From: Flammeovirga pectinis
Lineage (GTDB): Bacteria > Bacteroidota > Bacteroidia > Cytophagales > Flammeovirgaceae
Length of the DNA stretch: 64,000 nt
Direction of reading: 5' to 3'
Assembly (NCBI RefSeq): GCF_003970675.1
Contig: NZ_CP034562.1
Location: 1,922,001 to 1,986,000 of the forward strand
Part shown: in pieces, positions 54,332-63,080 of the stretch
Layout: each line of letters starts with the position of its first letter
Position numbering within the stretch: position 1 is the stretch's first letter
The notes under the pieces: generated by a model
Databases searched by the model: none
What the model was told of the DNA's origin: nothing
What the model saw: only the letters and a program-made list of their open reading frames with translations
Made by a program: the position numbers and the translations under genes

Positions 54332-55423
54332 ATGAACTTACGTAAAGGATTATTATTTTTTTTAACGCTTGTGATTTTTTCAAATATTGCACAAGCTGAA
54401 AAAGACATACAAATAAACTTCATGACAGAAGTACAAGGATTTAAACTCCTTGATATTGCAAAAGATACTGCCACAATTTCTAAACTTAAAGAATTAAATG
54501 CTCAATTATATGTGGGGATTACAGACTTTAGTGAAGATAGAATAACTGCTTTAAAAATTTTCAAAAAGAATGGTATTTCCTGTCATGCTTGGTTATTACT
54601 TCCAAAAGGTGAACATTATTGGCCAAATGCATATAATGGTTCACAGGTATTAGATAGATTCAATAAATTTGATAATTGGAGTAAAAGAAACAACCTGAAA
54701 TGGCAGTCACTTACATTAAGTCTTTCTCCCTACAGTACAGATAGTAGAATAGTAGACAATGGTCCTATTTCTGTAAGTAAAGTAGTTTTAAAACGTCTTA
54801 TAAGTGGATCAGTACAGCATAACGGAGAATTAAACTATGTTAGACTAAGGTCTGTCGCTACTCAAGCTGGATATAAAATATTTAGTATTATTTCCCCTTA
54901 TCAAATAGATGCAAAAGAAGTAAATGTTGATACTTGGAAACAAATATCGGGTACTTTTGATATGCTTAATGACCAAGAGATATTATCAATATTTAATTAT
55001 TATCAAGAAGATACACCACATACAATTGCTCAAATAAAGGCTTACCAAGCAGGTATTAATCAAATAATTATTGGTTCTGCTAATGCTAAAAAGCCTTTAT
55101 CAAAAGAAGAAAATAATAGAGTCTTAAATTGGGATGAACTTTCTAAGTATATTACAATTGCTAGACAATACGATAAAAATATAATTATTTATGGTCTTGA
55201 AGGAGCAATAGAAAGTCAACTTCTTAATAAATTATCATTACATATTGTTGATAGTAAATTACCCAATTTAAAGTTGGCAGAAGAAGATATTCTTAGAGAA
55301 AGAGAAAATACGCAAATACTCTTTACTATTTTAGCTCACCCTGGATGGATTACATTTGGGTTATTCTTTATGGGTATTACATTTTGTATCGCATTATTAA
55401 GAACACTTAAATTATTATTCTGA
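54332..55423 (+). CDS. Exported protein of unknown function with C-terminal membrane anchor
   Basis: This 363-residue protein has an N-terminal signal (LLFFLTLVIFSNIAQA) and one C-terminal helix (WITFGLFFMGITFCIALL) with a short cytoplasmic tail, so it should face the periplasm. The middle part alternates strands and helices like a TIM barrel (INFMTEVQGFKLLDIAKD, LYVGITDFSEDR, ISCHAWLLLPKGEHYWP), which suggests a glycan-acting or sugar-binding fold, but no catalytic motif can be assigned. Its stop overlaps the ATG of the Nudix gene by one base (TGATG), showing translational coupling. Confidence 0.7.
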   Translation: MNLRKGLLFFLTLVIFSNIAQAEKDIQINFMTEVQGFKLLDIAKDTATISKLKELNAQLYVGITDFSEDRITALKIFKKNGISCHAWLLLPKGEHYWPNAYNGSQVLDRFNKFDNWSKRNNLKWQSLTLSLSPYSTDSRIVDNGPISVSKVVLKRLISGSVQHNGELNYVRLRSVATQAGYKIFSIISPYQIDAKEVNVDTWKQISGTFDMLNDQEILSIFNYYQEDTPHTIAQIKAYQAGINQIIIGSANAKKPLSKEENNRVLNWDELSKYITIARQYDKNIIIYGLEGAIESQLLNKLSLHIVDSKLPNLKLAEEDILRERENTQILFTILAHPGWITFGLFFMGITFCIALLRTLKLLF

Positions 55424-55938
55424 TGCACGTTCTTAATAAGTTCAAGTATTGCCCACAGTGTGGAAGTAAAAGTATTTTTTTTGATAAAAAACACTTTGTT
55501 TGTGGAAATTGCAATTTTGATTTTTACATCAATTCTTCTGGTGCTGTAGCAGGTTTAATAATTGATGAAAACGGTAGCTTACTCCTAACACGAAGAAAAT
55601 TTGACCCTTGTAAAGGTACTCTTGATCTACCAGGTGGCTTTATTGATATCAATGAAAAGGCTGAAGATGCTCTTGTGAGAGAAATCAAGGAAGAGTTGAA
55701 TCTCGAAATAATAGAATTAAACTTTTTCGGGAGTTTTCCTAACACCTATACTTTTAAAGAAATAGACTACTATACAGTTGATTTAACATTCGAATGTAAA
55801 GTTAAAACCTTTGCTACTTTACAAGCTAATGATGACGTTTCTGAAGTTGAATTTATTCCTTTAAAAAAAATAGATACAACCGAAATAGGACTCTCATCCA
55901 TTAAAACGATTGTATCTACCTATATTGAGAAGTCTTAG
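55423..55938 (+). CDS. Nudix hydrolase with N-terminal zinc ribbon
   Basis: This 171-residue protein has a zinc ribbon from Cys10, Cys13, Cys27 and Cys30 (CPQCGSK and CGNCNF), followed by a Nudix domain. The Nudix box runs from Gly72 (GGFIDINEKAEDALVREIKEE), with Glu78, Arg86-Glu87 and Glu90-Glu91 in place; the usual Gly after EExx is Asn93. Zinc-ribbon Nudix enzymes such as NudC-type proteins act on NAD(H) or other nucleotide diphosphates, but the NudC SQPWPFP motif is absent. The substrate is therefore open. Confidence 0.92.
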   Translation: MHVLNKFKYCPQCGSKSIFFDKKHFVCGNCNFDFYINSSGAVAGLIIDENGSLLLTRRKFDPCKGTLDLPGGFIDINEKAEDALVREIKEELNLEIIELNFFGSFPNTYTFKEIDYYTVDLTFECKVKTFATLQANDDVSEVEFIPLKKIDTTEIGLSSIKTIVSTYIEKS

Positions 55939-55941
55939 TTA

Positions 55942-56721
55942 TTAATTGACATGGACTTCTTTAAAATACTGAGAAAATATATTCTTAGCTTTTTCTATTT
56001 CTTCAGCTGTTGGAGGGTTCACCCCTTCTAAACCATATTGCATGTTAAGTGCCTCCCACTTGTGTACACCCAATTTATGGTAAGGCTGTATTTCTATTTT
56101 TTCAATTGTTTTAAAGTCTTTAAAATGTTGTCCTAATTCATGAAGATACTCTTCTTGATCTGACCAACCCGGAACTAAAACATATCTAAGCCACATTTTC
56201 TTACCTTGCTTCTCTCTCAAATCTGCAAGTTTTAGTGTTGCAGAATTAGAAACTGTCGTCAGTTTATGGTGCCATTCATCATTTATATGCTTTACATCAA
56301 GCATTAACAAATCAGTATATTCTAATAGCTCCTCAACTTCTTTATTTACTAAACGTCCGTTAGAATCTAGGCAAGTATTTATACCTTTCTCTTTTAAACG
56401 TTTAAATAAAGTAATCAATTTTTTTCTATGCAATAATGGTTCACCCCCAGATATCGTTATTCCACCTTCATCTCCAAAGTAAGGCTTCTGCCGAAGAACA
56501 CGGTTTTCTATTTCTTCTAATGAAATAAATTTCCCGCCTTTCACATCAAAAGTATCAGGGTTATGACAATATAAACACCTAAATTGACACCCTTGAACAA
56601 ATACAATAAATCTTATACCTGGTCCATCATGTGTACCAAAAGTTTCGATAGAATGTATTCTTAATTGTTCGGGATCTTTATCGTTTAAATCAGATGAATC
56701 TTGCTGTGGGAATGTACTCAT
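55942..56721 (-). CDS. pflA: Pyruvate formate-lyase activating enzyme
   Basis: This 259-residue radical SAM protein installs the glycyl radical on pyruvate formate-lyase under anaerobic conditions. The [4Fe-4S] cluster ligands are Cys45, Cys49 and Cys52 (GCQFRCLYCHNPDTF), and DGPGIRFIVFVQGC, GGITISGGEPLLH, MLDVKHIND and RYVLVPGW match PflA closely. pflB is not in the window, although the two usually sit together. The neighbour upstream (61 bases) is the BtuF-like gene. Confidence 0.92.
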   Translation of the reverse strand: MSTFPQQDSSDLNDKDPEQLRIHSIETFGTHDGPGIRFIVFVQGCQFRCLYCHNPDTFDVKGGKFISLEEIENRVLRQKPYFGDEGGITISGGEPLLHRKKLITLFKRLKEKGINTCLDSNGRLVNKEVEELLEYTDLLMLDVKHINDEWHHKLTTVSNSATLKLADLREKQGKKMWLRYVLVPGWSDQEEYLHELGQHFKDFKTIEKIEIQPYHKLGVHKWEALNMQYGLEGVNPPTAEEIEKAKNIFSQYFKEVHVN

Positions 56722-56782
56722 GATTGTATGTAATTTATCTTTTCTCGTTTTCTCTATAAAGATATTAATTTATATAATAATT

Positions 56783-57601
56783 CTACTTACCCAACTTAAT
56801 AATTGACGTTTTACTCCAATTTTCTATTATTTTTCTAAGATGAGGCAAACCTTCCATTATACTTGCAGGACCAGGCTGTAAAATATATAACGGGTCTATT
56901 TCATGAATTTCATTTGTTGAATAAAAGCTTATTTTATCAACGTTTTTTCTACTAAGAAGTTGCTCTTTTTTAAACTTCTTACCACACCAACAAAACAAAC
57001 CTATATCAGGGTTTAAATCTACCACCTGATCAAAAGATGATATAATTCTACCTTTTGCAGATTGGGAATCAGATAAGTCTTCAAACACATCAATTCCTCC
57101 AGCTATTTTTATAAGTTCTGAAACCCATTTAATACCAGAAATCAAAGGTTCGTCCCATTCCTCAAAATATACTTTAGGTTTAAATTTAAGTGTTTTTGAA
57201 AATTCTTTAGCACTTTCAATTTCCTGTTCCATTTTGGCAATTAATGCTTTTCCTTTTTTCTCCGCTCCCACAATACGAGAAATCATCAATAACGTTGATA
57301 ATATCTCATCAATAGAGCGTTGATTTGTAATAAATGTGGGAATGCCTTCTTTAATAAGTCTTGAAGCAATATCAGCTTGAAGGTCTGAAAAACCAATAAT
57401 TAAATCTGGCTTTGTTGCTAAAATCTTTTTAAAGTTAGCTCCTGTAAAACCACACACCATCGGGTTTTCTTTTTTTGCTTCTGCTGGACGTTCTGCAAAT
57501 GCCGAAATCCCAACAATTCTATGGTGTTCGCCTAATAAATAAAGCCATTCGGTCACTTCATCAGTTAAACAAACAATTCTATTCGGGAAAGTAGATTTCA
57601 T
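56783..57601 (-). CDS. Cobalamin/iron-complex ABC substrate-binding protein-like, no signal peptide
   Basis: This 272-residue protein has the BtuF/FhuD-type periplasmic-binding fold: RIVCLTDEVTEWLYLLGEHHRIVGIS at the N-terminus, KKILATKPDLIIGF, GIPTFIT, the long helix MISRIVGAEKKGKALIAKMEQEI, and VYFEEWDEPLISGIKWVSELIKIAGG. Members normally carry a Sec or lipoprotein signal, but this one starts MKSTFPNRIVCL and has none, so it should stay in the cytoplasm. No permease or ATPase gene is adjacent. It may be a cytoplasmic corrinoid-binding protein; that is inference. Confidence 0.85.
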   Translation of the reverse strand: MKSTFPNRIVCLTDEVTEWLYLLGEHHRIVGISAFAERPAEAKKENPMVCGFTGANFKKILATKPDLIIGFSDLQADIASRLIKEGIPTFITNQRSIDEILSTLLMISRIVGAEKKGKALIAKMEQEIESAKEFSKTLKFKPKVYFEEWDEPLISGIKWVSELIKIAGGIDVFEDLSDSQSAKGRIISSFDQVVDLNPDIGLFCWCGKKFKKEQLLSRKNVDKISFYSTNEIHEIDPLYILQPGPASIMEGLPHLRKIIENWSKTSIIKLGK

Positions 57602-57611
57602 TGTAATTGGT

Positions 57612-57646
57612 ATAAAAAAGCCTCTTAAAATTTACTTCTAAGAGGC
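57612..57646 (-). terminator. Intrinsic terminator after queA
   Basis: On the minus strand GCCTCTTA (57646-57639) pairs with TAAGAGGC (57627-57620) and is followed by TTTTTTATA. It separates queA from the downstream BtuF-like gene. Confidence 0.82.
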
Positions 57647-57657
57647 TCGATGTATTT

Positions 57658-58887
57658 TTAGTTTCTAAACAATAGAGACGAATCTCCATAACTTAAAAAT
57701 CTATAATCATTATCGAGTGCCTGATCATAAACTGTTCTCCAATCTTCGCCAATAAACGCAGCTATTAAAAGTACTAAAGTGGTAGATGGTAAATGGAAAT
57801 TAGTAACCAATGCATCAATTACTCTAAATTGATAGCCCGGCATAATAAATATAGACGTTTCTCCACTTAAAGTAGAAATATCTTTTTTAATCATATACTC
57901 TAACACAGCACTAAAAGACTCTTGTCTAGTAGGTAGAGAAGCATATTCTGCCACCTTTTGATAAGCTTCTAATTTATGAATATCAAATGTTGCGGTATCC
58001 CCTTCATGGATTAAACGAACACCAAACCAATAAGTACTTTCTATAGTACGCATTGATGTAGTACCAACACAAGCTACCTTTTTAGCATCAATTAAAGCTT
58101 TAATATTTTCTTGTGTAACAATCACTTGTTCATTGTGCATCTCGTGATCTGTTACGATGTCTGCAGATATAGGTTTGAAAGTCCCCGCACTAACGTGTAA
58201 AGTAACTTCTTCTTCTTTAACACCTTTAGCTTCTAACTTAGCAAGAACATCTTTTGTGAAGTGTAACCCTGCCGTTGGTGCTGCTACTGCTCCTTCATTC
58301 TTAGAATATACCGTTTGGTAGGTATCCTTATCTTCTTCTGTAGCGGCTCTTTTTATATATGGTGGTAGAGGGGTATTTCCTGCTGCACTTATAATATCCA
58401 CAAATTTTAAAGAAGGGTTATCCCATTCAAATTTCACAAAACGCTTTGTTCTATCATCATGCGACACTGTTAACTTGACAATCTCTCCTTCTACATTTAC
58501 AGCAGAAACTAAAGATTGATCTTTCCATCTTTTATAATTACCAATTGCACACTCCCAAACTGTTCCACTTTCGGCTAACATAGCTGCAGAAATATCACGA
58601 GTAGGTTTTATTGGGTTTAAAAGAAAAACCTCAATATTTGCTCCCGTCTCTTTCTGAAAATACAAACGAGCAGGTAGTACCTTAGTATTATTAAAAAATA
58701 GTGTGTAATCAGCATCTAACTCACCTACAATATCTTTAAAAACTTTATGTGTGATGTTTCCATCTTTATAAAGCATTAATTTAGATTCATCTCTTGGAGA
58801 ATGCGGATGTTTTGCAATTCTTTCAGTAGGTAAATCGTACTGATAATTATTTAAATCTATTTGTGGTAATTGAATATCCTTATCCAT
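57658..58887 (-). CDS. queA: S-adenosylmethionine:tRNA ribosyltransferase-isomerase
   Basis: This 409-residue enzyme makes epoxyqueuosine in tRNA from preQ1 and SAM. Landmarks are YDLPTERIAKHPHSPRDESKL, LFFNNTKVLPARL, GAVAAPTAGLHFT, TLHVSAGTFKPI, HEMHNEQ and FITNFHLPSTTLVLLIAAF-like VTNFHLPSTTL near the end. At 409 residues it is longer than the enterobacterial enzyme (about 350), which is usual in Bacteroidota. Other queuosine genes are not in the window. Confidence 0.97.
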   Translation of the reverse strand: MDKDIQLPQIDLNNYQYDLPTERIAKHPHSPRDESKLMLYKDGNITHKVFKDIVGELDADYTLFFNNTKVLPARLYFQKETGANIEVFLLNPIKPTRDISAAMLAESGTVWECAIGNYKRWKDQSLVSAVNVEGEIVKLTVSHDDRTKRFVKFEWDNPSLKFVDIISAAGNTPLPPYIKRAATEEDKDTYQTVYSKNEGAVAAPTAGLHFTKDVLAKLEAKGVKEEEVTLHVSAGTFKPISADIVTDHEMHNEQVIVTQENIKALIDAKKVACVGTTSMRTIESTYWFGVRLIHEGDTATFDIHKLEAYQKVAEYASLPTRQESFSAVLEYMIKKDISTLSGETSIFIMPGYQFRVIDALVTNFHLPSTTLVLLIAAFIGEDWRTVYDQALDNDYRFLSYGDSSLLFRN

Positions 58888-59108
58888 GTTATTTCATTTT
58901 TTGAACGCACAAATGTCGCTAATTGCAATCAACGAACAAAGTTTCATTCACAAGCATATAGATATGACTATAAATTATATTAATTAAGTAAAAATTTCGA
59001 CTCTCTTTTTACTCACTTTATAGTTCAGTACATTCCTGTAATGGATATTTAAATCTATTTTTCAAGATAATTATAGATAGTAAACTTCACTTATATACTA
59101 TTTCTAAC

Positions 59109-59116
59109 TACATTTG
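59109..59116 (+). promoter_or_regulatory. Candidate -7 element for pyrD
   Basis: TACATTTG fits TAnnTTTG, 61 bases before the pyrD ATG. A -33 match is absent. The rest of the 290-base gap to queA shows nothing recognisable. Confidence 0.35.
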
Positions 59117-59177
59117 CACCGTTTTATACAGACATTTGTTGTTTGTATTCTTTGATAAACTATAACCGTGTGGTGTA

Positions 59178-60221
59178 ATGAGTTTCTACAAATCTGTTGT
59201 TAGGCCGTTTTTATTTCAGGTTGATCCTGAAAAAATTCATCATTTTGCAGTAAATTATTTAAAAACAGCTTTTTCTTTGCCGCTTGCTAAGAGTATAGCT
59301 AAAGGTATTTACCAAGTAAATGATCCTAAATTAGAAAGAGAAGTATTTGGAATTAAATTCCCCTCTCCTGTTGGATTAGCAGCTGGATTTGATAAAGACG
59401 CAAAAATGATTGATGAGTTTGCTTGCTTTGGCTTCGGATTCATCGAAATTGGTACACTAACTCCTGTTGGCCAACCTGGTAACGACAAACCTAGAATTTT
59501 TAGATTACCGCCAGATCAAGGCTTAATCAATAGAATGGGGTTTAATAACGAAGGTGTTGATGCTGCAGTAGAACGTTTAAAGAAAAGAACATCAAAAGTA
59601 ATTGTTGGTGGTAATATTGGTAAAAACAAAGTTACACCAAACGAAGAAGCTGTATTAGATTACGAAAAAGGTTTCCATGCCTTATTTGATCATGTTGATT
59701 ATTTCACTGTAAATATTTCTTCTCCAAATACACCAAACCTTAGAGCTTTACAAGACAAAGAACCTTTAAAAGAGTTATTAGGAACATTAAAGAAGCTAAA
59801 TAGTGAAAAGGCAAACCCTAAACCTATTTTATTAAAAATTGCTCCCGATTTAACAGATGATCAACTAGATGATATCATTGAAGTTGTTCAAGAAACAAAA
59901 ATTGATGGTGTTATTGCAACAAATACCACAATTAGCAGAGAAGGTTTATCTACACCTAAAGAAAAAGTTGAAAGCATTGGAATGGGTGGCTTAAGTGGTG
60001 TACCAGTCAGAAATAGATCTACAGAAGTTATTCGTTACTTATACGAAAAATCTGGAAAGACATTAGATATAATTGGTGTTGGAGGTATTCATACTGCCGA
60101 AGATGCAATTGAAAAACTTGAGGCAGGAGCAAAATTAGTACAAGTTTATACTGGTTTTATTTACGAAGGTCCTGCTTTAGTTAAAGAAATAAATAAAGCT
60201 GTTCTAAAGAAACAGTATTAA
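59178..60221 (+). CDS. pyrD: Dihydroorotate dehydrogenase (quinone), class 2
   Basis: This 347-residue membrane-associated flavoenzyme oxidises dihydroorotate to orotate with quinone as acceptor, the fourth step of UMP synthesis. The N-terminal helices ([27 protein letters not shown]) are the class 2 quinone-site extension. [16 protein letters not shown], the Ser-containing [15 protein letters not shown] catalytic loop, [15 protein letters not shown] and [12 protein letters not shown] complete it. The next pathway enzyme, pyrE, is 2 kb downstream on the same strand but separated by recQ. Confidence 0.97.
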   Translation: MSFYKSVVRPFLFQVDPEKIHHFAVNYLKTAFSLPLAKSIAKGIYQVNDPKLEREVFGIKFPSPVGLAAGFDKDAKMIDEFACFGFGFIEIGTLTPVGQPGNDKPRIFRLPPDQGLINRMGFNNEGVDAAVERLKKRTSKVIVGGNIGKNKVTPNEEAVLDYEKGFHALFDHVDYFTVNISSPNTPNLRALQDKEPLKELLGTLKKLNSEKANPKPILLKIAPDLTDDQLDDIIEVVQETKIDGVIATNTTISREGLSTPKEKVESIGMGGLSGVPVRNRSTEVIRYLYEKSGKTLDIIGVGGIHTAEDAIEKLEAGAKLVQVYTGFIYEGPALVKEINKAVLKKQY

Positions 60222-60261
60222 TGTCAATACAACTATACACGTTGTTCATAAATTTTATAAG

Positions 60262-60291
60262 AAGCACTCAATGATTTGAGTGCTTTTTTTT
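60262..60291. terminator. Intrinsic terminator between pyrD and recQ
   Basis: AAGCACTCAA pairs with TTGAGTGCTT around TGAT, with a T tract on the + side. It immediately precedes the end of the convergent recQ gene. Confidence 0.85.
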
Positions 60292-62203
60292 ACGCAAGAA
60301 TTATCTTTTTCGACTCATTCCATTTAATCATTTTCCTTTCAAATAAATCAGACAAAACCCGCGTAAAGCCCTCCAGGTCTACAGGTTTTAAAACTGATTC
60401 TAATTCATGTAGTGAATATTCATCCTTCTTTAATAAATTTAGAATTTGATCTTTGAACGGTAAAACCTCTAAATTCCAAGTATTCAATTTCTTTCTAGAC
60501 AAGCAATTATCACATACTCCACAATTTTCTCCGCTATAGTCACCAAAATACTCACGAATACTAATACTTCTACACGTACTTTTGTTATCTATAAAATGAA
60601 TCATTGCTTTCGCTCTTGCATAGTCGTGACTTTTTCTCTGTGAAAGTAATTTTTTATTAATTGGTAATTTTTCTGGTAAATATCTTGGCAGAATAAAAGT
60701 TATTTGAGGCTTGTCTTTCTTTGGTTGGTAATTGATAATATCAAGCTTATTTAATTCAGATAACATGGAATGTACCCTGTCTAAAGGTATACCATTGCTA
60801 AATGCAATATCTTTCTCCTCAATTTTAACGAACGAGTTAAACATTTCTCCTCCATACATTCTAAGCATCCCTTTCATCATTAGCTCAAAGTGAGGATGAC
60901 GAATTAAGTAAGCATAAAAATCTTCAGAAGATGATTTAATCATAACGGCCGGGTCGTGAAAAACACTTTCATTAAAAAGTAAAACCTCTTGTTCCTCAAG
61001 TCGTCTTAATGCGTAATAGGTCTCTGTAGGAGGTAAATCATATTTTTTAATAAAAGGTTTAATATAAAATGGAAAAGAAGCCATTTCTCCGCTACCAACA
61101 GCCAGTCGATACATATTACCCAAACAAGAATAAACTCGACGTAGAAATTTCTCATTAGGATGTCGTTCTTCAACCCATTCTAATATTTTTCTTTTCTGAT
61201 CTGGTTTTACCAATAAAACACTATATGCTTTATTACCATCTCGTCCACCTCTACCAGCTTCTTGATAGAATGCCTCTATACTCTCAGGAGAACCAATATT
61301 AATAACTGATCTAACATCTGGCTTATCAATACCCATCCCAAATGCATTAGTAGCTACAATAACACGGATATTGTTTTTAATCCATGCAGTTTGTTTTACT
61401 TCTCTTTGGTCTGTGGGTAACCCAGCATGATAAAAGTCAGCAGTAATACCATTAGTCTGTAATAATTGAGCCACCTGCATTGCCATTTTCCTCGTCCTTA
61501 CATAAACAATTGCACTACCTTTTACATTTTTAAGTATTTGCATCATTTTATGTTGACTATCCTCTTCCTGGAAAACAGAGAAAGATAGATTAGGTCGATT
61601 AAAACTTCCTTTAAAAACCTTATAGTTTTTATGAAACTTCAAGTATTCAATTATATCTTCTTGGGTTTTAAGTGTTGCAGTAGCTGTTAACGCAATACAC
61701 GGTACTTCCGGAATTAATTCTCTGATCTCACCAATTTTTAAATATTGAGGTCTAAAATCAAACCCCCATTGAGAAATACAGTGCGCCTCATCAACAACTA
61801 ATAACCCAACGGCCATTCTTTTTAGTCGTTCCTGAAATATTGTCGTTTTTATTCTTTCAGGAGATACATAAAGAAATTTCACTGCGCCTTGAGCAACATT
61901 CTCTAAAAGAATATCTATTTCTCTAAAATTCAATCCAGAATAAAGTGCCTTTGCAGGAATTCCTCTTCCATTTAATTGTTGTACTTGATCTTTCATTAAA
62001 GCAATCAAAGGTGTGATTACAATACACACTCCTTTTCTTGCAATACCCGGAACTTGGAAACAAATAGATTTCCCTCCACCAGTTGGCAACAAAGCGAGTG
62101 TATCTTTACCCACAAAAGCACTTTCAATTATTTCCTCTTGTAGCGGTCTAAACTGATCATACCCCCAAAATTTCTTTAAAATTTGTAAGAATCCTTCTCT
62201 CAT
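60290..62203 (-). CDS. recQ: RecQ family ATP-dependent DNA helicase, enlarged middle region
   Basis: This 637-residue SF2 helicase has Walker A LPTGGGKSICFQVPG, the DEAH box VVDEAHCISQWGFDFRPQY, TATAT, GFNRPNL-like SFNRPNLSF, and QEAGRGGRDG. The four zinc Cys (STCRS and CGVCDNC) appear only at about 560-600, because about 180 residues of winged-helix-like sequence lie between the helicase core and the zinc site. A short winged-helix end follows and no HRDC domain is seen. I start at the ATG at 62203; a TTG lies 15 bases upstream. Confidence 0.93.
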   Translation of the reverse strand: MREGFLQILKKFWGYDQFRPLQEEIIESAFVGKDTLALLPTGGGKSICFQVPGIARKGVCIVITPLIALMKDQVQQLNGRGIPAKALYSGLNFREIDILLENVAQGAVKFLYVSPERIKTTIFQERLKRMAVGLLVVDEAHCISQWGFDFRPQYLKIGEIRELIPEVPCIALTATATLKTQEDIIEYLKFHKNYKVFKGSFNRPNLSFSVFQEEDSQHKMMQILKNVKGSAIVYVRTRKMAMQVAQLLQTNGITADFYHAGLPTDQREVKQTAWIKNNIRVIVATNAFGMGIDKPDVRSVINIGSPESIEAFYQEAGRGGRDGNKAYSVLLVKPDQKRKILEWVEERHPNEKFLRRVYSCLGNMYRLAVGSGEMASFPFYIKPFIKKYDLPPTETYYALRRLEEQEVLLFNESVFHDPAVMIKSSSEDFYAYLIRHPHFELMMKGMLRMYGGEMFNSFVKIEEKDIAFSNGIPLDRVHSMLSELNKLDIINYQPKKDKPQITFILPRYLPEKLPINKKLLSQRKSHDYARAKAMIHFIDNKSTCRSISIREYFGDYSGENCGVCDNCLSRKKLNTWNLEVLPFKDQILNLLKKDEYSLHELESVLKPVDLEGFTRVLSDLFERKMIKWNESKKIILA

Positions 62204-62269
62204 ATCAAGTATTGACAAATATTTTTTCAGAAATCAAATATCAGAAATTTATTTTATCAATTTCTGTCT

Positions 62270-62277
62270 TATTTTTG
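62270..62277 (+). promoter_or_regulatory. Candidate -7 element for pyrE
   Basis: TATTTTTG fits TAnnTTTG in the divergent recQ-pyrE spacer, 61 bases before the pyrE ATG. No -33 match is visible. Confidence 0.35.
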
Positions 62278-62338
62278 CAAAAATAAATAGAACAGTGATT
62301 TTACTGTTTTAACTATACTTACAACATCAGCAATAACA

Positions 62339-62974
62339 ATGGAAAATACAATTGCAAAGAAGGTAGCTTCACTTTTATTGGAAATCAATGCCATCAAAAT
62401 TCGTCCAAACGATCCTTTTACTTGGGCATCGGGATGGAAGTCTCCAATCTACTGTGACAACAGATTGTCGTTATCACACCCTCAAGCAAGAACGTATATC
62501 AAACATGCATTATGCGCAAAAATTCAAGAACAATTTGAAGGCGTAGAAGCAATTGTTGGTGTAGCAACTGCGGGTATTCCTCAAGGAGCATTAATTGCAG
62601 ATGCTTTAGGTATTCCTTTTGCCTATGTTCGTTCTAAGCCAAAAGGACATGGAATGACAAATATGATTGAAGGTGAACTAAAATCAGGAGCTAAAGTTGT
62701 TGTGGTAGAAGATTTAATTTCTACTGGCGGAAGTTCTCTTAAAGCTGCAGAAGCATTAAAAGAAGCTGGTATTGAGGTAATGGGTATGTTAGCGATTTTT
62801 ACTTACGGATTTGATTTATCTGTAAATAATTTCACAGAAGCTGGTATTCCACTTGTTACTTTATCTAACTACAATGCAATGTTAGAATTAGCATTAGAAA
62901 AAGATTACATACAAGCAAATGATTTAGAATCTCTAAAATCATGGCGTACTTCTCCATCTGAGTGGGGAAAATAA
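62339..62974 (+). CDS. pyrE: Orotate phosphoribosyltransferase
   Basis: This 211-residue enzyme joins orotate and PRPP to give OMP, the fifth step of UMP synthesis. The PRPP-binding motif KVVVVEDLISTGGSSLKAAE is intact, as are FTWASGWKSPIYCDNR at the N-terminus and AYVRSKPKGHGMTNMIEG in the flexible loop. Length and ends are normal. It is divergent from recQ and followed by a long, perfect terminator hairpin. Confidence 0.97.
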   Translation: MENTIAKKVASLLLEINAIKIRPNDPFTWASGWKSPIYCDNRLSLSHPQARTYIKHALCAKIQEQFEGVEAIVGVATAGIPQGALIADALGIPFAYVRSKPKGHGMTNMIEGELKSGAKVVVVEDLISTGGSSLKAAEALKEAGIEVMGMLAIFTYGFDLSVNNFTEAGIPLVTLSNYNAMLELALEKDYIQANDLESLKSWRTSPSEWGK

Positions 62975-62990
62975 TACATTACAAAATTAT

Positions 62991-63031
62991 GTAATAAAAA
63001 AGGTGATTTAAACGATCACCTTTTTTATTAC
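62991..63031. terminator. Intrinsic terminator after pyrE
   Basis: A perfect 17-bp stem pairs GTAATAAAAAAGGTGAT with its complement around a seven-base loop and is followed by a further T-rich run. Confidence 0.9.
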
Positions 63032-63080
63032 TTTTTTTTAGCGGGAACATTTTCTGTGTTTTTTCAGTTTAATTCTTACA

